A stretch of 64,000 nt of DNA from Marinirhabdus sp963793275 (GTDB lineage Bacteria; Bacteroidota; Bacteroidia; Flavobacteriales; Flavobacteriaceae): assembly GCA_963793275.1 (NCBI GenBank), contig CAWBZL010000003.1:992001-1056000 (forward strand), in the 5' to 3' direction. How positions within the stretch are numbered: the stretch's first letter is position 1; every line of letters starts with the position of its first letter. Positions 56,740 to 64,000 of this stretch are shown in pieces. The notes under the pieces were generated by a model that did no database searches, had not been told where the DNA came from, and worked only from the letters and a program-made list of their open reading frames with translations. The translations under genes and the position numbers were made by a program.

Positions 56740-57434
56740 GAGCATAAAAATTCCTACGAACATAATGACTTATCGATTTTGATTATTATAAATGATTGTA
56801 AGTAATTACACAAAAGAACCAGTTTAAAATATAGTTACACACACCAAAATTGTTTGCAATTACGGTAGCTATTGGAATAAACAGTCTTGATTTTAGTGCT
56901 TCCGACGAGTGAGGAAGGGAAAGATAAAATATATTTACCGAGTCTAATTCTATTTGACATAATATTGAAGTTATCAATAAAAAAATAGTATACAAAAGAA
57001 CTACACAGAGTAAGTGTAAAGAAATTTATGTTGGCTTTAGCGTTGGATTAAATTTTTTACTCTTACGGCAAACCTGTCTATAATTCTCTTAAAAAACTTT
57101 TTCAGCACAATTGTCCAGAATATGCGAGTATTTGAAGTAATAACGAAATATTTGTTGAGCGCGGCAATTTTACATAACGGCTAATTATAGCTTACGAATG
57201 TCAATAAATATTGTTCGTAAAATGGCTTTGACATAATTCCTGACGATATGAGCCTAAAGGCGTCATATCTGGAATTATATCAAATAGCACGAAAAGGTGC
57301 TATTCGCTATTTTACTCAAATAAATATATTTGTTCTATAATTTATATTATGTAAAATAGGATTATTTTATCCGGGAGATTGTTATCTCAACCCCGGTAAA
57401 ACAGCTTCCCCTGTTGCAGCGGCTAAAAATTAAA
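56740..57434. other. Long intergenic region with stacked hairpins (695 bp)
   Basis: Between the gap stop and the convergent DUF6090 gene no coding region is convincing; the only longer frame (56786-56995, minus) has no start site or family support. It holds three adjacent hairpins in 57192-57304, detailed in the next entry, and two weak stem-loops at about 57365-57412 (TTTATCCGGG / CCCCGGTAAA and AACAG / CTGTT). No terminator directly after gap was found. Confidence 0.7.
57192..57304. other. Three consecutive hairpins after the sugar operon
   Basis: Hairpin 1 is TTACGAA (57192-57198) with TTCGTAA (57214-57220). Hairpin 2 is a two-part stem, TTTGACATAATTCC with GGAATTATATCAAA (57227-57240 and 57271-57284) enclosing GATATGAGCC with GGCGTCATATC (57245-57254 and 57259-57269). 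Hairpin 3 is AATAGCAC-GAAAAG-GTGCTATT (57283-57304). All arms pair on the same 113-bp stretch. It could be a non-coding RNA, a mobile-element remnant or a repeat family; the sequence does not decide. Confidence 0.6.
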
Positions 57435-58163
57435 TTAGTCGCCCAGTAAAATTTCTAAACTCTTAATCTGCTTTTTAAATTCTTCACGGGAAACTACCAG
57501 GACACCATAGTAATTTTCCAACGCCATATAATTAAAATAGGCAACGCGGTTTCGGAAATCTGTAGAATTCTGAAAATAAGCTTCACAGTCCTTGGTCAAG
57601 CAAATACCATTTCTAATATAGGTTGAAAACCAGGCATGGTCATCTTTCCATACTTTCAGATTTTCCGTGAGGTTTTCAAATAAGATCCTTTCGTATAAAT
57701 TGGAAATTTTTATTACTTCTTTATAATAGGTAGCAATTTCGGTAAGTTCATCCCGCAGTACTCCTTTCGATAGTTCATTCTGTTCTACAAGTTCAATAAC
57801 TCTGTTGGAAATATTGGGCAGATCTGTTTCGTTGAGTACATTCTGGCAGTTTATACAACTAGCCGGTAATGGTTCATCCGGTTTAGTAATATAAAGAATC
57901 GTGTCTACTGTAGCTTCTAAATCGTCCCAATACACCAAAACTTCATTAATATCGGCTATATCTTTTTTGAGCTCCTGTACGATCATTCGCCCAACCCGTT
58001 TGGTATTTTCCTGCCTCTTAGCGTCGTCTTTTACGTCGTTTAGCGCCAGAGCGATCAATATTCCGGCTACTACCAGTACAATTTCACCAATAGCATACAG
58101 CAGGTATTTTTTAAAACCACTACCTCCTACCGATTTAAACCTAAACTTCCGAAATATTTTCAT
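57435..58163 (-). CDS. DUF6090 family membrane protein
   Basis: A 242-residue protein with one membrane segment (about 22-42) in KYLLYAIGEIVLVVAGILIALALN, a pattern that defines DUF6090 in Bacteroidota. The rest is a mostly helical domain with ten or so charged helices (LKKDIADINEVLVYWDDLEATVD). Function is unknown. It is divergent from the PelF gene, 116 bases away, and convergent with the gap side. Confidence 0.85.
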   Translation of the reverse strand: MKIFRKFRFKSVGGSGFKKYLLYAIGEIVLVVAGILIALALNDVKDDAKRQENTKRVGRMIVQELKKDIADINEVLVYWDDLEATVDTILYITKPDEPLPASCINCQNVLNETDLPNISNRVIELVEQNELSKGVLRDELTEIATYYKEVIKISNLYERILFENLTENLKVWKDDHAWFSTYIRNGICLTKDCEAYFQNSTDFRNRVAYFNYMALENYYGVLVVSREEFKKQIKSLEILLGD

Positions 58164-58279
58164 ACTCTAAAAATAGCACATTTCATATTTATACCAACAC
58201 TCCAAATAAATTAACATTATATCTATTATAATGTTATGCAATTTTAATAGAATTGCATACCCCAATTTCATATCCATAT

Positions 58280-59808
58280 ATGGAGAAAATTAGTGTGATG
58301 CTTATCCTGGAAGGAACCTACCCGTACAATGGCGGCGGTGTATCTACCTGGGCTCACATTCTATGCAATAGCGTTCAGAATGTGGAGTATACCCTATACT
58401 CTATGAATGCCAATTACGAACAAACCCCCAAATATGAGTTGGGTCCTTCCATAGTGAAAAATATTCAGGTGCCACTCTGGACGCCCGATGAGCCCTATGA
58501 TTATACCAGCTTTGGTGAAGAATATTACAAGATCATCGCGAAAAAGGAGTATACTTCCAATAGTACTATTCAAAAAAAGTTCCTTCCCCTATTTATTCAG
58601 TTATTAGACTTTATCTACGAAGATGACGCTCACATAGCCACTCTGGACGGAATTTTCTATCGGCTTTGGCTCTATTTTGAAGACTATGACTATAAAGAAA
58701 CCATGCGGAATGAATTGGTTTGGAACGGCTATTGTGCAGGAATAGAGAAATACAGTAAGAAAAAACGAAACCCAACTGCTTCCCTACTGGATCTTACCGT
58801 GGGAATGCGCTGGCTCTACCGTTTCCTTATTCCGCTATCCATAGTAGATGTGCCAAAAGTTTCGGTGGCACATTTAACGCTTAGTGGTTTTACCCTCATC
58901 CCGGCGCTTATTGCGAATTACAAACACGGCACCACCATTATGTTGACAGAACATGGTGTTTTTATTCGAGAACGGCTCCTGGCCATTAATACTTCCGAAT
59001 ATCCTTTTTTTCTGAAGAATTTATTGATCCGTTTTTCTGAAAGTATTGCCAGACTCACCTATTACAAGGCTAACAAGATCATCTCTGTAAATCTTTTCAA
59101 TAAGAAATGGGAAATTATGTATGGCGCCAACCCGCAGAAGATTGAAGTGATCTACAATGGTATAGACGAACAGCTATTTACCCCTAGACCCAAACCGAAG
59201 CATCTGGAAAAGATTCCTACCGTGGTGGCCTCGCCCGTATTTTTGAATTGAAGGATATTGAAACCATTATCCGTTCCTGCGCCGTGGTAGCCAGGGAAAT
59301 CCCAACTGTGCAATACCTCGTATATGGCGATGATACAGCAGTACCAGAATATACCAGGGAATGTTTACAACTAATTGAAACATTAGGGATGGAGCAGAAT
59401 TTCAAATTTATGGGGCCAAAAAGCGATCCGCATTTGCTGTTCGCTGAAGGTGACATCTCTATTCTCACCTCTATCTCGGAAGGTTTTCCCTATACTGTTA
59501 TTGAATCTATGGGGTGTGGCATTCCGGTAGTAGCGACGGATGTGGGTGGGGTACGCGAAGCCTTGGACGAAGGCAGCGGTTTTGTGTGTAAACCCAAAGA
59601 TGCACAGGCTATTGGAGAAAAAGTAATTACTTTATTAAAAGATACCTCACTTAGGACTACCATGGGACACCACGCCAGAGAACGCGTTCTGGCAAATTTT
59701 ACGCAGCAACACTTTATCGATAGTTATGAGCGAGCCTATAGGGAAACCGCTTCCCTAAAAAACAACGGGCCTTCGTTTGTGCCCATGAACAAAATGAGTA
59801 CTACGTAA
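58280..59808 (+). pseudogene. pelF: GT4 glycosyltransferase PelF, frameshifted
   Basis: PelF is the cytosolic GT4 enzyme of Pel exopolysaccharide synthesis. The start ATG at 58280 gives EKISVMLILEGTYPYNGGGVSTW, the PelF opening. The first frame stops after IPTVVASPVFLN (59251); the second resumes KDIETIIRSCAVVAREIP at 59248. Adding one base near 59231-59233 gives an uninterrupted VVASARIFELKDIE, so the two parts are one gene of about 509 residues, the normal length. The GT4 EX7E region EGFPYTVIESMGCG is near the C-terminus. It is either a mutation or a sequence error. Confidence 0.87.
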
Positions 59809-61419
59809 ATGGACGCGAACCTGCATGCCATAGCACAACTAACAGAAATCGTTATAGCCCGCAACGGGAAACCCGTGAATGTACACGTAGTGCGGGCCAG
59901 CATAGAATCATTGGGCATTCGCGAAATAGATGTGCCTCCCTCCTATGGTCTGCCTACCATGCAAGCACTTGCCTCCCGGATTTTCGAACAGTTGGACGCT
60001 CCTATTTATTTACAGGCAAAAAATAAGAGCGAAATACAGGCTGGAATAAAAGATGAAAAACGTATCCTGTATTCGGCTTACGCAACGGTTCAATTAAGGC
60101 ATTTCGTAAAAGATTACAGTACAGGATTATTTCACTTACTTCCGGTATTTATTCAAATTGCCGCTATTATCGTTTTTGGCTTTTCATTATGGGCCTTTGT
60201 GGGGTTTAACGAACTACAGGCAACTTCCGTGGTACTGGGTGTTATCATTGGTCTGGTAACCACAGGTGGCTTTGTGCAAGCTATTGGTAAACAGGTTTCT
60301 TTTTATTGGTATCATGACGATTTTATAATGACACGGGCAGCTATAAAAAATCTATTATTAACCGCTATAAAAACACTTTTTGGCACGTTTCTTTTTATAG
60401 GTCTTACCAACTTCTTTTTACATTTATATCCCTATCAGTTTGTGCTTATCACTTTTGTATATGCTTTTTTAATAGGGGTACTTCTTTTGGTTTTAGCCCC
60501 TTTGTATACAATTAAGCAGCGTTGGATGATCACGGTTGTGGTCGCAATAGGTACGTTTCTAGCACTCGGGCTTCATTATTTTACCAATGTTCACGTATAC
60601 GCTATCCATTGGCTGGGAATTTCGGTAGCAATTATTTTGTCTGTTGGTTATTTACACTTCTTTTTTAAACGTATTATTTCCTCCAAACAAAAGACCGCAA
60701 ATGCACCACCGCTTATGATGCTTTCGGCCTATCGTAACTTCAATTATTTTTTCTACGGAATGCTGGTATACGCCTTTATATTTATAGACCGCATTGTAGC
60801 CTGGTCTTCAACCCTGGGTCGGAATCTTCCGTATATTATTTATTATGACAAAGACTATGAGATTGGAATGGATTTAGCCATATTGGTATTTTTCCTGCTG
60901 GCAGGAGTTTTAGAATACAGCATTGCTTCCTTTAGCCGCTGGTTGGATATTGGCCAAAGAACACTTTCTTACAATCAGGTGGAAACTTTCGGTACAAAAA
61001 TGATTGCCATTTATAAGCGTCATTTGCTATTATTATTAATTACTTCTGTACTTGTTGCAGTACTACTATATGCAGTGATAACACAACCCTGGGGATATGT
61101 GGCAGCTTTTAATGAAACAATTACCTCTACCAGTATCCGGGTTATGGTTTTGGGTGGTTTTGGCTATTTATTCCTAACCGTAGGAATGCTGAACGTTTTG
61201 TACTTATATACGTTAAATAAGCATAGAACGCCTGTGGTACATATGGCTATTGCGTGTCTTTGCAACTTATTGATTGGATTATTGTGCAGCCGACTTATTG
61301 CCTACGAATACGCAGTGATTGGTATGCTATTTGGTTCCTTTATTTTTATGGTGCTAACCACACGCGAGACCTTAAAATTCTTTAAAAAACTTGGATATCA
61401 CTACTATGCGGCCTACTAA
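59809..61419 (+). CDS. pelG: PelG-like polysaccharide transporter with N-terminal extension
   Basis: A 536-residue protein; its ATG follows the pelF stop at once. An N-terminal soluble part of about 100 residues (LTEIVIARNGKPVNVHVVRASIESLGIREIDVPPSYG) precedes about 12 membrane helices (from about 110). GRNLPYIIYYDKDYEIGMDLAILVFFLLAGVLEYSIASFSRWL (about 345-390) resembles the WL-YD-EIGM-type region of PelG, a MOP-like flippase normally about 456 residues. It overlaps the next gene. The PelG call is from the context and partial similarity; the extension is unusual. Confidence 0.7.
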   Translation: MDANLHAIAQLTEIVIARNGKPVNVHVVRASIESLGIREIDVPPSYGLPTMQALASRIFEQLDAPIYLQAKNKSEIQAGIKDEKRILYSAYATVQLRHFVKDYSTGLFHLLPVFIQIAAIIVFGFSLWAFVGFNELQATSVVLGVIIGLVTTGGFVQAIGKQVSFYWYHDDFIMTRAAIKNLLLTAIKTLFGTFLFIGLTNFFLHLYPYQFVLITFVYAFLIGVLLLVLAPLYTIKQRWMITVVVAIGTFLALGLHYFTNVHVYAIHWLGISVAIILSVGYLHFFFKRIISSKQKTANAPPLMMLSAYRNFNYFFYGMLVYAFIFIDRIVAWSSTLGRNLPYIIYYDKDYEIGMDLAILVFFLLAGVLEYSIASFSRWLDIGQRTLSYNQVETFGTKMIAIYKRHLLLLLITSVLVAVLLYAVITQPWGYVAAFNETITSTSIRVMVLGGFGYLFLTVGMLNVLYLYTLNKHRTPVVHMAIACLCNLLIGLLCSRLIAYEYAVIGMLFGSFIFMVLTTRETLKFFKKLGYHYYAAY

Positions 61420-62218
61420 AACATTTTTATTACTAATCCTTTTTGTTGCTATGAAGCTAGCCCTCAATGCCCAAAATCCGAACGAAAAAATACTGTTCTG
61501 CTATGGAGATCTATTTCCCAAGGATGTAAAGGGCTATGACTTGGTGGTGCTGGAGCCCATCCACTTTTCTACGGAAGACGTCACTACCCTAAAGAAGCAT
61601 AATAAAAAAGTTCTTGCCTACATAAGTCTTGGTGAAGTGAATGAAGCCGCGCGGCACTACGAGGAGCTAAAAGGGTTTACTCTTGGTAAAAACAACCTCT
61701 GGAACAGCCATGTGCTGGATATTTCAAATGCTGAAACCAAAAATGCGTTGCACCAATTAATTGAAAGACACCTTAGCTTTAAAGGTTTTGACGGGATTTT
61801 TATAGACAATATAGATAATTACACCAAATGGGGTCCCACGCCAGATAAACTTCCTGAACTCACCTTATTTCTGTCAGACCTGAAGAAAAAGTATCCAAAA
61901 GGGTATATCCTTCAGAATGCAGGATTACTTATCCTCGATAAAACCAATCCTTACATTGACGGCGTGGCAGTAGAATCGGTTGCGACGAACTATAATTTTA
62001 CACTAGGATCCTACCGATTGAGGGCTAAGAAAGATTTTAGTGCCAGTCTGGAGAACATTCAGCAATTAAAAAAACAGTACAACGTACCAATTTTGTTGAT
62101 TGAATACGCCAAAACAAAAAAGCTACAGAAAGAAGTTGTGAAACGTTTAAAGAACGAAGGTCTCCCCTACTTTATGGGTGAAATAGCATTGCAAACCATT
62201 CCAGTACTGCATGAATAA
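61406..62218 (+). CDS. GH114/PelA-like endo-alpha-1,4-polygalactosaminidase
   Basis: About 270 residues from ATG 61406, chosen because a signal peptide starts there (RPTKTFLLLILFVAMKLALNAQ); it overlaps the PelG-like gene by 14 bases. The TIM-barrel motifs are VLAYISLGEVNE (about 61-72), HVLDISNAETKNALHQLI (about 105) and GFDGIFIDNIDNYT (about 131-144), whose Asp residues match the PelA/GH114 hydrolase. It likely cuts Pel-like polymer chains in the periplasm. The deacetylase part of PelA is absent. Confidence 0.83.
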   Translation: MRPTKTFLLLILFVAMKLALNAQNPNEKILFCYGDLFPKDVKGYDLVVLEPIHFSTEDVTTLKKHNKKVLAYISLGEVNEAARHYEELKGFTLGKNNLWNSHVLDISNAETKNALHQLIERHLSFKGFDGIFIDNIDNYTKWGPTPDKLPELTLFLSDLKKKYPKGYILQNAGLLILDKTNPYIDGVAVESVATNYNFTLGSYRLRAKKDFSASLENIQQLKKQYNVPILLIEYAKTKKLQKEVVKRLKNEGLPYFMGEIALQTIPVLHE

Positions 62219-64000
62219 TATGTCGCTATTATTTAATGTTTTTTATACTCCGTCCATGGTGTACGGGCCTCTGCGTATTATTTTACTGGTAATTTTTGTT
62301 TTTATGCTGAACCGTCTGGTTTCTTTAAAAGGTTCCAATCAGACAGGACTGGATTATTTTATGCCACGCTTGATAGGGTTCATTAGTTGTATGGTTGTAT
62401 TGGCATTTGTACTCACGCAACTGAATGCCTACGACAGTTTCGCAATACTGGCAGTACTGTTCTTATTTATATTGATCAAATTTCTGAACCTTACTTTTAA
62501 AAAACCGCTTCGCAAACAATTGTTTAAGATCCGTTCCAGAATGATCCTCTACACAGTCCGTAACCTGGAACAACATAAAAACCTGATAAGCACTGTCAAT
62601 TTCAGAAAAAAATTGTGGGATAAAGATACAGACCAGCAACCCCTGGCAAAAAAGGATTATTACTGGCAGTTGGGATTGGTAATTGGTATTGGGATATTTA
62701 CCTATGCCTCCCGCTACTACTTTTTTTATTTTGACACCTATGCCCTTTCTGATCTGTGGTACCAGGATTTTTCAAAGATAAAGGATTTGCAGGAGCAAAA
62801 ATGGCTCTTTAATGAGGGGGTGCTCATGGGGGAATATGTGCTCATTCAATTATATGCTTCACTAACGGATATAAGTGATGTAATTGCCTTACAAACATTC
62901 GGGCTCCTTGAAAATGCCGTATTGGGTGTGGTTTTATTCTGGACCGTTTCAAAACTTACGAACACAAAATATGTACCCGGCCTATTCGCTGCATTTATGT
63001 TCATGGTTTTTTACACCTTTTTACCTTTGAATATTAATTTAATGACGCAGCATAAGCCCACATTCCTAGCGTTATCCATTGCACTTCCTGCATTTGTGTA
63101 TCTCTGTAAACCCACCGCCCTGCGCATTAAACTTAAGACCTATACAGGATACTTTTTCTTATTCTTTCTAGGAATTGCTTTTATTGATCTATTTACAATG
63201 TTGTTTATCGTACCTGCCCTCTTTACGGGTGCTCTTCTATCGTTAACCCGTGATAAGGCCAAATACTACCGAAGAGCTCTTTTGGTATATACGGCATCGC
63301 TATGTGTTTTTCTTTTAGTATATAGCATCGCAAGCTATGCGAATGGAAGCAATCTTTGGGAGTTTCTACGATTGAATCTGTATTCTTTTAAAGCTTATAC
63401 CTACGTACCTCAATTAATAGTTCCTGTAGATAAACTGATCGGGTACTATCTCTTACTTGCAATAATCTGTCTAGGGATTACAGCACTATTTCGTTTTAAA
63501 TTCAAGGAGAAATTAAAGCACGTAGTTTCTTTGTTTTTAGTATGTTCTATCCTCTTTGCACTACCCATACTTGAACTGGATATTTTGGATATTGATTTAC
63601 TGTATCAGGTGATTTCAGTATTTATCCCACTTTGTTATGGCGGCTTTCTGTATGTTTTTTTCTTCCTGATTTCTAAGGTGTGCAAGCCCGTAATATTACC
63701 TATACCAGTTCGCCTGGGTCTCGTGATCCTGCTCATTGCCGGTGCGTATCTATTTTTCGAAAAATCAACGCTACAGCAAATCCCAGAACGTAACTTAACC
63801 AATGAATATGTCATTGAAGCATACGACGCCCTCGATGCGCAACTATTGCCCTTTTCGTTCACGGTGATCAATACAGCAATGACTGCTGAAGTGAGCAAAA
63901 GCAATCATTTTTTTGATTCGTATGATTATTTCAATACCAATTATGAGCGTGCAGATTCCATTTATAGCGTCAATCGAGAGAACATTGCTTATTTGCGGGC
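62211..64000 (+). CDS. Large multi-spanning membrane protein (3' end outside window)
   Basis: An open frame from ATG 62211 (overlapping the hydrolase stop by 8 bases; ATG 62220 is the alternative) to the window end without a stop, over 590 residues. About 11 or more hydrophobic segments are visible (e.g. PLRIILLVIFVFMLN, WQLGLVIGIGIFTYA, GLFAAFMFMVFYTFLPL, FFLFFLGIAFIDLFT), then a soluble start near the end. The layout recalls GT-C-type or Pel accessory membrane proteins, but no motif identifies it. The tight overlap places it in the Pel-like operon. Confidence 0.75.
   Translation, partial: MNNMSLLFNVFYTPSMVYGPLRIILLVIFVFMLNRLVSLKGSNQTGLDYFMPRLIGFISCMVVLAFVLTQLNAYDSFAILAVLFLFILIKFLNLTFKKPLRKQLFKIRSRMILYTVRNLEQHKNLISTVNFRKKLWDKDTDQQPLAKKDYYWQLGLVIGIGIFTYASRYYFFYFDTYALSDLWYQDFSKIKDLQEQKWLFNEGVLMGEYVLIQLYASLTDISDVIALQTFGLLENAVLGVVLFWTVSKLTNTKYVPGLFAAFMFMVFYTFLPLNINLMTQHKPTFLALSIALPAFVYLCKPTALRIKLKTYTGYFFLFFLGIAFIDLFTMLFIVPALFTGALLSLTRDKAKYYRRALLVYTASLCVFLLVYSIASYANGSNLWEFLRLNLYSFKAYTYVPQLIVPVDKLIGYYLLLAIICLGITALFRFKFKEKLKHVVSLFLVCSILFALPILELDILDIDLLYQVISVFIPLCYGGFLYVFFFLISKVCKPVILPIPVRLGLVILLIAGAYLFFEKSTLQQIPERNLTNEYVIEAYDALDAQLLPFSFTVINTAMTAEVSKSNHFFDSYDYFNTNYERADSIYSVNRENIAYLR

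Noticed and set aside
56786..56995. A 69-residue minus-strand frame in the long intergenic region
   Set aside because: Low-complexity hydrophobic sequence, no family, no ribosome-binding or promoter signal.
57192..57304. The hairpin block as an integron attC site
   Set aside because: No integrase, no cassette array and the core motifs do not match clearly.

Overview
The window is AT-rich, densely packed chromosomal DNA from a member of the Bacteroidota, almost certainly the Flavobacteriaceae. Evidence: a C-terminal type IX secretion (T9SS) sorting domain, a two-gene HdrD-like Fe-S pair, a DUF6090 protein, SPOR-amidase and MlaD neighbours, a TonB-dependent receptor with a carboxypeptidase-regulatory-like N-terminus, and promoter-like TAnnTTTG boxes instead of sigma70 boxes. 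No rRNA, tRNA, insertion sequence, prophage or CRISPR array was seen.

Layout. 0-12.2 kb is housekeeping and envelope: rsmE, a TfoX-like protein, tsaD, a large TamB-like protein, a RidA protein, an LptD-like protein, a SPOR-containing amidase and an MlaD-like protein. 12.2-16.8 kb holds the Fe-S/HAD cluster and two unrecognised exported proteins. 16.8-26 kb carries two long sortilin/BNR-repeat secreted proteins in inverted orientation around an alcohol dehydrogenase (one is split by a frameshift), then a DUF1028-MAM-T9SS protein. 26-34.4 kb has a YceI protein and a membrane-tethered winged-helix regulator, two exported metalloproteins (HEXXH lipoprotein, M13 peptidase), an AraC-type membrane regulator and an erythromycin-esterase-like lipoprotein. 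34.5-38.7 kb is an RNA-handling island: two cold-shock proteins, a J-domain/KTSC protein and two DEAD-box-type helicases. 38.7-46.7 kb has a PAS histidine kinase, a large-subunit catalase, a ThiE-like protein, a one-lobed degenerate helicase, a DUF1206 protein and a DsbA-family gene interrupted by a UGA inside its CXXC motif.

47-56.7 kb is a coherent sugar locus, most likely for sucrose. A LacI regulator diverges from a TonB receptor, with two identical 14-bp palindromes between them 21 bp apart. The following genes encode a glutaredoxin-like protein, an SLC45-type MFS transporter, a GH100-like invertase, a PfkB fructokinase, 6-phosphofructokinase and GAPDH. The logic is outer-membrane uptake, inner-membrane uptake, cytosolic hydrolysis, phosphorylation and entry into lower glycolysis. 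58.3-64 kb begins a Pel-like exopolysaccharide cluster: pelF (frameshifted), a PelG-like transporter, a GH114/PelA-like hydrolase and a large membrane protein that runs off the window end.

Four genes carry single-nucleotide lesions (BNR protein, DsbA, glutaredoxin signal peptide, PelF). They may be real mutations or sequence errors; the raw window cannot tell them apart. The most informative anomalies are the UGA in the DsbA active site, the T9 tract in the glutaredoxin signal peptide, the LacI tandem operators with the sugar operon, the Pel-like cluster, and a 113-bp run of three hairpins after gap.
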